The notes beneath the pieces are model-generated. The model ran no database searches. It was not told where the DNA came from and saw nothing but the letters and a program-made list of their open reading frames with translations. Positions 1 through 11,750 of a stretch of 64,000 nt of DNA are shown piece by piece. Positions within the stretch are counted from its first letter, which is position 1, and the number at the start of each line of letters is the position of its first letter. Both the position numbers and the translations under genes were made by a program. Origin of the DNA: Theileria orientalis strain Shintoku (Eukaryota; Apicomplexa; Aconoidasida; Piroplasmida; Theileriidae); contig NC_025260.1 in assembly GCF_000740895.1 (NCBI RefSeq), forward strand, positions 806,001 through 870,000, read 5' to 3'.

Positions 1-3000
1 GGTACACGACGATTCGTGCCACTACCTCCTGCCGAACCTGAAGGCGGGAGAAGTATTCAGCAAGTTCCTGTGCACGCTGTTATCAATCGCCTCATCAGAG
101 TACGTCTTCAACTCGGTGGTAAGGCTATACCAGAGGACAGTGCAGAACATCCTGAACAAGTACAAAAGGGATTCGGGAGCAGTGGAGGAAATGAGCACGG
201 ACGACGCACGTGTGGTCATCGCAGTGATGAAGATGCTGCTCACGCTCACGAGGTCATTCGGGTCGCCGCCAGCACCATCAGAGGTGCTGTGCTCACTCTC
301 AGTGGCAGTCGTTAACTCGACGAAGGCGCACCTGTGTAGACTGTACAGCTATAACCTGATGGCCTTCTTGATAAGGGACATCACAGATAAACAAACAATC
401 GACAACCTACTTAACGGGCTCGACGCAGCCCAGCGCAACCAAGTCACATCACTAGTCAAGGAGTCAACGAGTCTGAACAACACATGTAACTGGAGGTTCA
501 AACACTCGCCAGTGGATGTCGCAAGAAGGAATCAAAATGATCAGACCTCTCCGAACAACGCAAACGTACATTCAAGCCCCTACAACCAGCAGACGGCAGA
601 TTTAGCTAATCAGGCCCAGAATGAGTCTACGAGACAGCAAAAAACTGGCACAAAGGATTGGGAAAGGACGCCGTCTCGCAATTACATGAATACATTGACC
701 CAGAACGATCAATCGAGGAGATTACAGAGTCCACTTCCAGGAGTGGTCCCCAGGAGCCCGCAGAGCATAAGCAGATATAACGCACGGTCCGGAAGCAGCT
801 CTAGCAACAGTTCCGTCATATACAGATCGGGAGATGATAACGGAATCTCCGGTAAAGACAAGGAAGCTTATGACCAAAGAAAGCAGAAGAATAGTCTGGG
901 CACGCCGTCACGACCGAGTGGACAAGGCCCGCTCCCAAGCAACTGGTACAGAGACCTGTTCAAGACATTTGACACGAACAGAGGAGAAGGAAAGAACGTG
1001 GTGGTGGACAAAAACGCCTGGAAGCTGAAGAACGACCAGCTGATTGCCGCACTGACGCTGCTGGACAAATACGACAAGGTCGACCTTGAAGGAGTGTCGC
1101 CGCAGTTCGTGAAGCTGTTCGAGCTACTGCTGAAGAACGAGTCGGCAATCCCTGTGGTGGTGAACTCCCTGAACCTGTTCACGATGCTGTTGGTGAAGAG
1201 CGAGTGTGACCTGCTGACAGTGAGTAAGTCGCACACGCTCGCGGACCTGCTCTTCCAGAAGCTGAAGGACAGCAACAAGAAGGTGCGCGACGCATGCATA
1301 CAGGCGCTGGTGGAGGTGACAAAGAGGTGCAGGCTGACAGTGGTCTCGGAATCGGTGAAGAAGGCGCTCTCAAACGTCTCGCCAACCTGCAGAGAGAACA
1401 TGTGCAACTTCCTTAACGGGAAGGTGGTGCCGACGTCGGACGCGGGCTTCTTTGAGAAGCTGAAGCAGCTGCTGACAATCCTGGCAGACGACGTCAGGCA
1501 GATTAGGTCGGACAAGGTGCCGAAGGTGAGGAGCGCACTGGCGTCGCTCCTGGACGTGCTGGACGATTTCGACCTGGTGTACGCAAATCGGCCAGCAACC
1601 GCGGGACACACGGAGGACGCAGCCACACAAGTAGTCGAAGGCGCGAAGACCACGGCCAACGAGTTCGTGCTGACGAAAGAACAGCAGGCGAGTCTGGTGA
1701 TAGACGACAGCGAACGCGTGCTCACTACGGCGAACACTACGAGCAGCCACGACACGACGACTGTAACGAGTTATTATGACGCGGAGTCGGGCTCGGAGTT
1801 TAACGTGCCGCAGTTGGATCAGCAACCAGCCACGGTTGCGGCGGCTCAGCCCACCAGCGCCGCACCAAGTGCTGGCACAACGGAAGCTGTGAGTGCAAAC
1901 GTGGTCCCTAGCGACACCGCAGCAGCTGAGGAGGGTCAGCAGGAGGTAAAGAGTGAGCCTTTGGAGACGGCCAATGTCACTACGAGAGTATCCTTCGCCG
2001 ACCAGAGTGTCAACGCCACGAGAGTGGCCAACAGAGGAGTCGCACAGGCTGATCGTGCACCCGAGGATGGCTCAGGGCAGGTACAAGGGCAGGCACAAGA
2101 TGCCGCAGCCAGGACTGTCAGGCTCCCCTCAGTTACGTCCATAGATCCGAGGACGGGAGTTGAACGGAGGAAGATAGTCGCAGTGAACTCGCTGCAAAAG
2201 GCAGTGGACGAAAAGGTGCTGGACGAGTTTAAGACAAACGACGTCGCGGCGCTTAACAGAGCGCTGTACAACCTGACGCAGTGGATGGCGAACCACAGGA
2301 GGGTACAAAAGGTAAACGATTACTACCTGCTGAGGCTGGTCAACGAGTACCACAGGGACTTCAGGGAGCCAGACGTGCTGCAGAAGTTCTACACGCTCAT
2401 GTGCAAGGAGGAGCTGTCGGAGGAAGGGCTGACTGAGCTGATGCTGATAGTGAAGAAGTACAAGGAGCCGATGGTGATGGTGAGCCTGATGCTCACGAAC
2501 AACAGGAACATAGACAGGTTCCTGAACCCGGTCAACTACGCATACGCAACAGTGCTCGCGATAGAGAAGCAGGACGTGCTCAATAACACGAGTGCCAGGC
2601 ACCAGGCGAGCGGCGAGCAGAGCAGCAGCGAGGACAGGGACCAGGACCGCTGCGGCAACAACAGCGATATCATAACCGGCAGCACAGGAATGTGCGAAGT
2701 TAACCAGATGATCCTGAGCGTCTTCGAAACGATCAGCACCACGGTCAGCAGACAGTATCTGTCAATCGACACGGACCTGCAGGTCAAGATCATGGACTTC
2801 CTGGCATACTTCGTTAAGACCTCCAAGGACCCGTACGCAACCAAGGCCTCGGAAGTGCTCTGGGTGCTCGACGACACCTACGGCATCTTCAAGTACTTGG
2901 ACGACAGGCAGGTTAATCTGCTGAAGTTCTCGAGGCCCTCGAAGGACCTGAAGACGGCATGTAGAACCGCAGAGTCGAGGATAAGGAAGTACGTGTCGAG

Positions 3001-6000
3001 CGAGTTGTACAGCTGCATGTTCGAGTTGGACCACGAGCGCAAGAAGAAGTAAGTAAAATATTGAAAGTAATAATGCTATTTAGTTTTGTGATTTAGGTAG
3101 CAATAATGTTAGTTAGTTTTGTGATTTAGGTAGCAATAATGCTATTTAGTTTTGTGATTTAGGTAGCAATAATGCTAGTTATTTGGTCTAGGTAGCAATG
3201 TTAGCTAGTTAATGTCATAATCGCTTGCAAAAAATGGCGTAGGGCGTGCTCGTTCTGGAAGGGATACCTGGGAAATTCGAGCAGAAAACGTGATGAGATG
3301 CTGATGAGTGATTCGAGGAAGGACCTGATAGCATGGCTGGCATGCTGTTTGTTTGAAAACAAGTGCGAAAGAGTCGCGATAGAGTTGTTTGAAATGATGG
3401 TGGACTACCTGGAAACGATGGAGCTGAAGTTCTCGTTGGAGGAGTCGATGTGGCTGGCGGAGTGCTTCCTGAGTTACGCAACATTCGGGAAGAACCTGAG
3501 CAAAGCACTGGCAGTGTTCACGAAAGTGTCAAAGATGATGAAGTACTCTCTTGAAATAGCGAAGACGATGTGCAGCTACCTGGAGTCGATAGAATTTAAG
3601 TGGGTGGAGGTGATCAAAGAGGCGCTGGAGGAAGTGGCGAGGACTGAGACTGCGGACCACGAGTTGTACGCATACGTTTCGAGAAAGTTGATGTCAAACT
3701 CAAACTTCAGAAACTCAATAGACGAGGCGAAAACACTGGTGAACAGCGAGACGAGTAGCCAGATGAATGAACACTCGCCATTAAACGCAGGCTCGATCAG
3801 CCAGAGCCAGGCTGAATCACTATTGGCGATTCAAGTCGCAGCGAGTTCGATAGAAAGACAGGTTGAAAACAGAGACATAACAGGGATGAAGAGGACATCC
3901 TCGGCAGATCTGAGAGCAGAGGCCTCGGATTTCAGAAGAGACATTAAGAGGAGGTCACCAATAGACCGTTACCACCACCTGCAGCTGCAGGAACAGCAAC
4001 TGGTGGAGCAGTTACAGAGGTCACCCAGAACACTTGAGCTGCAGCAGCAGTATCACCAGCAACAGCAGCAGCTGTACCAGAAGTTGGATCAGCTGCGCCA
4101 GCTGCGTCAGCAGAACCCGAACCAAAACGTGTACGCAGAAATACAAAAACTGCGCCAAGAGCACCAGCAGCAGACACAGCACTTCGTCAGGCAGTTGGAG
4201 GAGGAGCAGTACAACATACAGCAGCAGCAGCTATTGCAGAGAATACAGCAGTTCGAGGAGCAACAGAGGAAGCGCCAGCAGCGGGAGCAGCGTGAACAGG
4301 GTGAGAGCGCACAGCTAGAGGAAACAGAAGTGGATCCGGTTCAGGAACTCCATAGAGTTATCCATCAAACGGTCCATCAGGTGGCGCAGGCACAGCAAAT
4401 GCACCAGTTGGCTCAGGAGACGGCACAGCGGGTTCAGCAAGAGGTACAGAAGGAGCACGCACAAAAGGCAGAGGCCGAGAGGGCTCTGCAAGCTGCACAG
4501 CAGCAACAAGTACAGCAGCAACAAGTACAACAGGCCGAGGGCCAGCAGGTGGACGCGAATGTGGCCGGCAGAATGGTGCAGAGAGTCGTTTCGAACGCCC
4601 AGGCGCCTGAGTCGAGTAGTAGGGAGGCGTCCCTAGAGAGCTCCAGTCAGACGTTGAATGACCTGAACGAGAAGTACAAGAAGCCAACACCGTCACTGGA
4701 GACGCTGACGACAAACCCGTCTCTGGAGGCAGTGGAGACGCTGACAACAAACAGGTCTCTGGAGGCAGTGGAGACCCTGACAACAAACAGGTCTCTGGAG
4801 GCAGTGGAGACCCTGACAACAAACAGGTCAAACAGTGACAGGACCCAGGAGCTCGAAAACTCGAACGAGTTTGGCCAGTTGTCGCAAGAAACCGGACGTG
4901 AGGAAGTGCAGCAGCTGAGAGGAGTGCAGGAGTCTGAGAAGGAAGAAGTCGGCACGAGGTCAGAGAATGCAGCTCAAGTCCAGAAGGAGAGGCAGCAGTC
5001 GGAGGTACCGGGAGACCAAGCAAAGCTGACAGGCGTTAAGGAGGCCTCAGAGCGCGTAGAACAGGCCCAGTTGAGAAGGAACGTCGTGGCGTCAGTGGAG
5101 AGGTGGCCCCAGGTACCAGCAGAGAGAGTGCCGCAACTGAGAACGTCGAACAGGGAGGAAGTGGCACCCCAGAACATCATGCAGGAAGTGATACTGGGCG
5201 AGGACGTGACGATGGACCTGGAGTCGTGCAGAAGCCTCTCGCAGCAGATAGTCGAGAAGCCAGTGCGCAGCCTGGAGCAGCAGCCGAAGGCCTCAAAGCC
5301 GCCGTACATGAGCGCGACGCTGGAGGAGACGAGGTACGTTTTCGTGGGAGACTGCCACGGGTCTGACAAGAAGGCGACGGCCGAGGCTGCCTCACAGAGA
5401 TTGGAGGCAGTTATGCAGGGAGTCCACGAGCAGTTACAGAGGGCCAAGTCGAAGAGACGCAAGCTGAACACCGGAGACGCTCGCAAGGGAGGCCGCGAGG
5501 AAGAGGAGGAGGAAGTTGCAGACAGACGCGGGAAGAGCTTGAGAGCGAACGAGAAGAGGACCAACGAGGAGGAGGCGAGGCTGGGGGATAAGGACAAGGA
5601 CCTGCAGAGTCGCAAGGTGCACGCAGACCTCAGCAGGCTGGTCAGGAGCTACGAGAGGCCGGGAGTTGTCCAAAACCTGGAGGACGAGGACGAGGACGAG
5701 GAGTCAGAGGAACTGGAGCAAAGGAGGGTGGACAGACAGAAGAGCGCTTCCGTCTCAAGGCTGATCGACAAGGAGGCCTCGAAGTACCACCCCTACATCC
5801 AGAGCCTCACGGGGAACTTGGCACCCGCAGCGGCGCTCGAGCAGGAGAACGAATGCAGCTCCTCGGACGAGAGGCTCTGCCTGGACACGGTGAGCGCAGA
5901 CGCGAAGGAGGGGCGCGACTCGAACGAGGGCACTGCGACGAGGTCGGAGAGCAGAAGGTCGCTGGTGGACATGGCCGGCTACGAGGAGGAGAAGTCGGCG

Positions 6001-7067
6001 AAGAGGCCCTTCAGCACGAACGTGGCGCGCGCAGTCGACTTCGTGGACAGCGACCCTGACTGCCTGAGGGACGACCTGGGCCTGAGCCTGGTAGAGACGG
6101 TCCTCTCGCTGTGCTCCAGAGTCAACGACGTGTGCCTGGTGAGCAGCTACAGGGAGTACCAGAGCCTGCTGCCGACGCTGTACCCGGCGGACGTGCCCGC
6201 GACGCTGGCGCAGACCTTCGGCCAGGTGCTGAGGCACCGGGGCGCGCTCAAGGGCACGTTCCTGCGCCTGCTGACGGCGCCGCTCCTCGAGGCCTCACAC
6301 AACGCGCTGCTGCTGCTCACGAAGATGGCCTACAAGAACGTGCAGGCCGGCGAGTCCACTGCGGCCCTCACCGGGGCGATAGTGCAGGCACTGGAGGTAC
6401 GTCGAGCACTCACTCAATTTTTTCAGGTTTTCAGGCTGGTGACCGGGCGTCTGCAGGAGAAGTCGGTGCTGCGTTTCTGCAACGTGGTGACGAACCTGCT
6501 TGCGCTCCCGAAGGCGCTCTTTCAGGACGTAAGTTTCCGCGACCTAGTTGGTAGTTAGGTAGAGCACTTATCAATGAAGTAGCAAATGGGTTCCGTTTAC
6601 GGACGTATACATATTAGATAGTTTAAGTAGTGGATATTCTCGCTATATATACAGCTATGGTCTATGGGCACAAGTAAACGCTGTTTAGGAAAAGCTGTAC
6701 TCGCTGGTCAGCTCACTGGTGTCGGAGAACGCGCTGAAGCAGCCGAAGAGCGTGATGTAAGTTTCAGGGTCTAAACGAGAAATGTAGGTACAAGCTGCTG
6801 GACGTTATGATCGAGGTGAGCATGGAATCACTGGGCGGGGAGCTGGACAGGCTGATGATGGCGAAGCTGCGGTTCACGAAGATCCTTCAGATGCAGATCC
6901 TCGTCGGACTCAGGAACACTGACGCCGGGCTCGCGCCGGAGTCCGAAGCGCTCAGGCAGAAACACATGGCCTTCATCGGCAGGCTGGAGAGCTACCTCAG
7001 GACCAGCAGGGCGCAAAACGTGGACAACGTAATCCGCACATCCAACTATATAGTCAGAACGATCTAA
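1..7067 (+). CDS. Giant HEAT-repeat / TOG-like protein (XMAP215/CKAP5-like), 5' partial
   Basis: The frame is open from base 2, so the start lies left of the window. Exons: <2-3048, 3243-6396, 6427-6528, 6689-6756, 6788-7067; all junctions are GT/AG and phase-consistent, giving more than 2200 residues. The apparent stop at 3050 sits inside a GTAAGT donor. The region coded at about 1020-1570 reads as TOG/HEAT helices, with a helix like KLFELLLKNE followed by a repeat like KDSNKKVRDACIQALVEV. Another stretch near 2425-2460 (SEEGLTELMLIVKKY) resembles the TOG segment of animal CKAP5. Exon 2 has a Gln-rich coiled coil (about 3970-4570), then a charged Arg/Glu-rich region. The C-terminal exons return to helical repeats. 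XMAP215-family proteins are tubulin-binding microtubule polymerases, so a spindle or cytoskeletal role is inferred. The family call is moderate; another HEAT scaffold is possible. Confidence 0.5.
3069..3180. repeat. 33-bp tandem repeat inside an intron
   Basis: About 3.4 copies of a 33-bp unit (starts at 3069, 3102, 3135 and 3168, the last partial) fill much of the 194-nt intron 3049-3242 of the TOG-like gene. Each full unit contains a decoy acceptor-like TTTAG. The acceptor that keeps frame is the TAG at 3240-3242. Confidence 0.8.
4699..4829 (+). repeat. 36-bp in-frame tandem repeat (12-residue unit)
   Basis: Just over three and a half copies of a 36-nt unit encode a repeated 12-residue block of the form ETLTTNRSLEAV in the Gln/Glu-rich middle of the TOG-like protein. 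Units start at 4699, 4735 and 4771, with a partial one at 4807. The near identity of the units points to recent expansion. Confidence 0.85.
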
Positions 7068-7940
7068 GCTAAATTCATTATAATTTAAGGTTGTAGAATT
7101 AATTTTCTATTCTATCCTTACGTGCCCTTTTCTATGTGGGAGAGTTTTGTGGTGGTAATTTTTAGACTACCAAGGAACAAATCAGTAAATTGTTTAATAA
7201 TTCCCACTGGCGCTCTTCGAATTAAAGCAATATTTGCTTAGGTAGCACCCGCCATTTGGTACTGGGACATAGTTTCTAGTCGACTGAAATTTGCGAAATC
7301 TGCAATTTTGATTTATTATAGGAGACTGGCTTTATACATTTGGCTTGTCTCTTTTTTTTAACCGGAATATAGGTTTAAATTAATTATCAATTTTGTGCCT
7401 CTCCAGGGGGATGTTTTGTGTAAATTTGTTCTCTACAAATTTCTCTGTTTTTTAGGTCTTGTGATAGGAACGACTGTCTTTCATTCGTGTTCTCGGCTAA
7501 ATATAAATTTTATATGCCTTGAGCCCTGTTGTTCTTTGTTGTACCATAGTTTCAACTCACTAAATCGCTATAAATTTATAGGATTGGGAAAGAATAAAAA
7601 CTGTTTTATAGATTTAATTTCAGATTTAATTCTCAAAATTTGTTTTTATTGTTGAAATTACAGCCTTAACGTAAATAGACAGATAAGGATAGTAAATAAG
7701 TCTATCATAAAAAGGGCCATTTTTATCACGTTACCCTTTTATACGACGAAAGAATTGTGTAAAAGTATATGAATTAATACGCTCAAGTTTAGAAAGTTAT
7801 AAATTGGGCAAATACACTATTTTTTGTATTATTATCTTGTATTGAGAATAGTACTAAGTTTAATTTAAATTTTTTGCTCTACTCGGCATTTCATTAGAGC
7901 ATTAATTAGTTTACGTCTTCATTTGTACTAGCATGATAAA
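7068..7940. other. Intergenic, upstream of the FAINT gene
   Basis: AT-rich spacer of about 870 bp between the TOG-like gene and the FAINT gene. It should hold the 3' end of the first and the promoter of the second. A short open frame at 7395-7655 has no ATG near its start and no recognisable protein features. I see no RNA gene or repeat. Confidence 0.5.
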
Positions 7941-10900
7941 ATGTTAGTGAAAGCACTTGTTCTTGGGTTTTTGGCTGGCTCCGGCGTGCTAGCTCAGCAA
8001 TACGTAGGATTGGAGCTCAATATGCTCGACGATCCAGCGGTTGTCAGCTCTGAATTGGATTTTGTAAATTATAGAGTTATAACCCACGACGTAAACCCAG
8101 GGTTTTACGTCGAAAGGGTTACTCAGAGTGGACTCCAGGTATGGAAGTCCACGAAGGCAGGCCACAGGGTCACGAACGCACTCATGTTCGTTAATGACCT
8201 CGGACCTAGGCTCATAAACCTTACATTGAGCGTGGGCGAGGGTCAATCGCAACTTTTGATGTTCCTATATACACTTCAGGGATGGGTTAACTTCAATGAG
8301 GTTAATCCGTTTAACATAAGGGTTGAAGAGCATGAAGCAGAAGGAACGAGCGTATCGCCAGTGAATCTCGCAAACGGAGAGCAGTACTTTAGCAAGGACC
8401 CGCGCGAGAAGGAGGAAAAGTACGCAGACGAACCCGTGGTCCTGGATTTAAGTGAAACAGTCAGTGACAAGTTCAACTACACGTTTAAGTACTCAGTATC
8501 AAAATATACTTACGATTATAAGCCGAAAAAAGGCTTTTACGTAATGGAAATAAAGGAAGGAAACAAGAAGGTGTGGTCTAAAGAAAAGGACCAGCTAGCA
8601 ACTGAAATAGTTGCTGACAAGCAATCGGATGTATATGTATCAGTGCGTGTATATTACTTGACCTCAGAGAAGCCAAAATCGCTTCTATATGTAAACGAAA
8701 ACGGAGAATGGAAATTGGCCGAAAATTGCGCCGAGAACTCTGAAGAAAAAGTAGGAGAAAAGGGAGTTAAAAAGGAAGCTGTCGCACTTGGAGAGTACAT
8801 TAAGCCGATTGCAAGGAGCACACAGTTAGATTACGCGGAATTACCGCAGCCACCGCTCTGCAGAGGTTGCACGTACGAAATAGACGGCATAACGCACAAT
8901 GTGCTCTACTTCAGCAATGACTCGAAGTTCCACAAGTTCGTTGACGGAGGCATTGCAGTCTTTGATTTGCCCAACGACTGTGTGGCCACGAGCTCGTGTT
9001 TTTACACAAAGAACGACAGGACGCTCTTCGTAGACCTGGTCTTCAAGAAGGGAGAAGAAACAAAGACTAAAATTTTCGAGAAGCGTGCGCAGAGCTACAG
9101 GGAGGTGACGCGGGAAGAGTTTGACGCAAGGCTGCTCAAGTTCAAGGAGACGCCAGTTGTGCTCGATATTTCGAAAACGAAGAAAGGGTACACAGTGGAG
9201 ACGACGCTGAGGAACGAAATAGAATACAAGTTCTACGAGCCCTCGGAGGGGTACGTTGTGAGGACTGTAGTTGATGGAGAAATTAAGATATTAGAAGTGT
9301 CGGCTTACGTTTTGGAGGTGTACGTGACGAACCTAGGCGAAGACAAGAGGCTCATGCTGATATTGTACCAGAACGGTTCATTCTTTAAATTTGAATTCTA
9401 CACTTTCTACCCTGAGCTTGGAAAGTGGACGCGAGTCTCGGAGTACTTTTACTATAAGTTAATAGAGGAATACTCGCAGAATATGAAGAGAAGGCACCCT
9501 TCACTGGACATAAGCAGTCTGACGACAGTGCCCAAGTTCATGTACTTCTCCAAAAATGAGGCTCTGAGTCACTATTCATTCCACCTGAGGTCCGGAGTGG
9601 TGCTCAGCTCAGTGCTGGACGCAGGAAGGATGGTGTGGACGCCGAGGTACCCGAACGAGACCTGCGAGTTCGTATGCTACAACTACAAGGCGAAGCTGCT
9701 GTACATAGTCAGCAAGGCAGACTCGAAGGTGAGGCAGTACTCGTACGTGAAGACGGGCGACAAATGGTCTTTCATTACAGACGAAGAGTTCAAGAAAAGG
9801 TTCGCATTCACGTACGCCACTAACCTGACGGCGGACATCAGAAACAACTTTTCGACCAAGTTCACAGTGGTGGAGAATGGAAACACGTTCCACATCACTC
9901 CCAAGAGCGGGTACCTAGTGACGAGGCTGAGGTACAAGGACAGAACGATATGGGTGGGCTCAGATGACCTGAAGTGCACGTCATTCTTCCTCACGTACGG
10001 AAAGTACGAGACGTACCTGTTCCTGGACCTCCTGGACTCGAACATGAACACGACCACGAAGTACTACAAGACGACGGAAGGAGACCTGCTGAAGTGGAGA
10101 GAGTGCGGCAAGTCGGAGTGCAGAGACGACGCGCGCAAGGGGCTCATGAAACGCTCGCTAAGCTATAAATCGCAATCGGAGACGTTGAAGAGTGAGTCGA
10201 AGAGCAATGAAGAGCCTCCGGTGGTCAAACTGTCGCACCTCGAAAGTAAGTTGGCAAGTGAAGGAGCTAAGGCATCGGTAAGTTTGGATAATGTGTCAGC
10301 AAGTCCCCCTAACTTGTCAAAGCTGAACGACAAGGAGGCAATGGCATGTGCGAACGAGGTGAAGGTGTCAGTGGCAAGTGCGAAAGAACCGAAGGAGGCA
10401 GTAAAAGCAGACTCAGATTCGCCAATGACACCATGTTCGGACGAAGATTTCTTGGACATAGAAGTGGAAGATAGAAAGACTCCAGGAACATTGAAGATGA
10501 ATGAACAGGTTGTGAAGAATAAGGTACCAGGAGCAATAGAATACCTGACAGGAAAGGAGATGTCACTACCACCACTGAGATATCAAGAAAGATTGGCTAT
10601 AGCGAATGAGCCTTACAACGACGTTGATCTTCAAACATCTGCATCGATAACCATACCACTGAAAAGATCAAGCACAGAGGCCGAGAGTGACGAAGGAAAG
10701 TACAGAAATAAGAAGGTTAAGTTTGAAAATGATTCTGCAAACGTAGAACCAGATGATAAGGTAAAGGAAGACTCGGAATTTGAAGTTCTCGACAGCAAAG
10801 GGAACCTGTCTTCAGCAAGCACTTCTATTGGTATCAGCCGAAATCTTAGTGACATTGACGTCAACAACGCTTACGACTTCGACAACAGCGAAGCTTTCGA

Positions 10901-11750
10901 CTTTAAAAACACTTATGAACAATCGGTTTACAAAGATTACAACTCTGACTACGATTATGACTATGAAGAGGTTAACCCGCCTAAAGCAGAAGGCAATTAC
11001 TCAGATGAGGCATATAAGGCATATGCAAACGAAGTGGCCAAAGTGTATGCAGAGGATGTGGCCAACAGCAACAAATATGCAGATGAGGCCTATAGAGCAT
11101 ATTCTAACCAAGTAGCAGGCAGTTATGCAGAAGAGGCATATAAGGCGTATGCAAATGAATTAGCCAACAACAACAACGCAGACAATGTCACTACCAGCAA
11201 TGGATATGCAGAAGAGGCATATAACGCGTATGCTGGCGAAACTGCAAACAAAGTCAACGTGTACGACGTTGACTTTAGCAAAAAAGTGACCGCAAGCGGC
11301 CCACGTAAAGTTAACGCTTTCAACGACCTCAACAACCCAGAGCACCTCACGAAGCTGGGTAACTTCAAGAGCGTCGAGGGCGTGGAAGGCAAGAGCTCGT
11401 TCAGCAACGGAGTGCTATTCCTGCAGGACCTGAAGTCAGCCGGATTCGGAGAGTTCAGGGACGCCAGGGAATTCGGATACGAATACCTGCTCTTCACGCC
11501 GTACCCGAAGCACCCGGTGACTGAGCTGCGCGACGCCCACGAGGTGATTTGGAGGTCGCACAGCGACCAGTGTCTCGCGGTGAGCGTGCACCTGCGCGCA
11601 GGCTTCCAGACGATGGTAGAGCTGTTCATAAGGACCGGCACCGAGGTGGTCAGGAGGCACTTCGAGTTCTCAGGCTACAGGTGGCTCCCAATGGAGTCCG
11701 AGGCGTACGACCGTGTCTGCCAGCTCGACGCGGCCTCAAAGGTACACTGA
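7941..11750 (+). CDS. Secreted multi-FAINT (DUF529) domain protein
   Basis: Single-exon protein of 1269 residues. The ATG opens a signal peptide (hydrophobic residues 2-18, likely cleaved before QQ). I see six tandem FAINT-like domains at about 20-130, 165-265, 290-400, 405-510, 517-620 and 625-725, each with aromatic-rich strands. A long acidic Ser/Asn/Glu region (about 730-1150) and a seventh FAINT domain (about 1160-1262) follow. Within the linker there are a possible nuclear signal (RNKKVKFE, near 920) and degenerate repeats of the type YADEAYKAYANEVA (about 1020-1100). FAINT proteins are a Theileria-expanded secreted family, some of them exported into the host leukocyte; no biochemical function is established for the domain. 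Delivery to the host cell is inferred. The final codons (AAG then GTACAC) could be a splice donor, so the 3' end may be longer. Confidence 0.85.
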   Translation: MLVKALVLGFLAGSGVLAQQYVGLELNMLDDPAVVSSELDFVNYRVITHDVNPGFYVERVTQSGLQVWKSTKAGHRVTNALMFVNDLGPRLINLTLSVGEGQSQLLMFLYTLQGWVNFNEVNPFNIRVEEHEAEGTSVSPVNLANGEQYFSKDPREKEEKYADEPVVLDLSETVSDKFNYTFKYSVSKYTYDYKPKKGFYVMEIKEGNKKVWSKEKDQLATEIVADKQSDVYVSVRVYYLTSEKPKSLLYVNENGEWKLAENCAENSEEKVGEKGVKKEAVALGEYIKPIARSTQLDYAELPQPPLCRGCTYEIDGITHNVLYFSNDSKFHKFVDGGIAVFDLPNDCVATSSCFYTKNDRTLFVDLVFKKGEETKTKIFEKRAQSYREVTREEFDARLLKFKETPVVLDISKTKKGYTVETTLRNEIEYKFYEPSEGYVVRTVVDGEIKILEVSAYVLEVYVTNLGEDKRLMLILYQNGSFFKFEFYTFYPELGKWTRVSEYFYYKLIEEYSQNMKRRHPSLDISSLTTVPKFMYFSKNEALSHYSFHLRSGVVLSSVLDAGRMVWTPRYPNETCEFVCYNYKAKLLYIVSKADSKVRQYSYVKTGDKWSFITDEEFKKRFAFTYATNLTADIRNNFSTKFTVVENGNTFHITPKSGYLVTRLRYKDRTIWVGSDDLKCTSFFLTYGKYETYLFLDLLDSNMNTTTKYYKTTEGDLLKWRECGKSECRDDARKGLMKRSLSYKSQSETLKSESKSNEEPPVVKLSHLESKLASEGAKASVSLDNVSASPPNLSKLNDKEAMACANEVKVSVASAKEPKEAVKADSDSPMTPCSDEDFLDIEVEDRKTPGTLKMNEQVVKNKVPGAIEYLTGKEMSLPPLRYQERLAIANEPYNDVDLQTSASITIPLKRSSTEAESDEGKYRNKKVKFENDSANVEPDDKVKEDSEFEVLDSKGNLSSASTSIGISRNLSDIDVNNAYDFDNSEAFDFKNTYEQSVYKDYNSDYDYDYEEVNPPKAEGNYSDEAYKAYANEVAKVYAEDVANSNKYADEAYRAYSNQVAGSYAEEAYKAYANELANNNNADNVTTSNGYAEEAYNAYAGETANKVNVYDVDFSKKVTASGPRKVNAFNDLNNPEHLTKLGNFKSVEGVEGKSSFSNGVLFLQDLKSAGFGEFRDAREFGYEYLLFTPYPKHPVTELRDAHEVIWRSHSDQCLAVSVHLRAGFQTMVELFIRTGTEVVRRHFEFSGYRWLPMESEAYDRVCQLDAASKVH
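11001..11240 (+). repeat. Degenerate coding repeats (EAYKAYANEVA type)
   Basis: Four imperfect repeats encode Tyr/Ala-rich blocks (of the type DEAYKAYANEVA and EEAYNAYAGETA) in the acidic linker of the FAINT protein, separated by Asn-rich spacers of different length. They look like an unequal-crossover product that has diverged. Confidence 0.7.

Noticed and set aside
3050..3052. Stop codon ending the first gene at 3052
   Set aside because: The TAA is within a strong GTAAGT donor, and the frame resumes at 3243 with matching phase and similar helical content, so one gene is preferred over two.
7395..7655. 86-residue open frame in the spacer before the FAINT gene
   Set aside because: It lacks an ATG at its start, is Phe/Cys/Leu-rich from AT-rich DNA, and has no exon partners.
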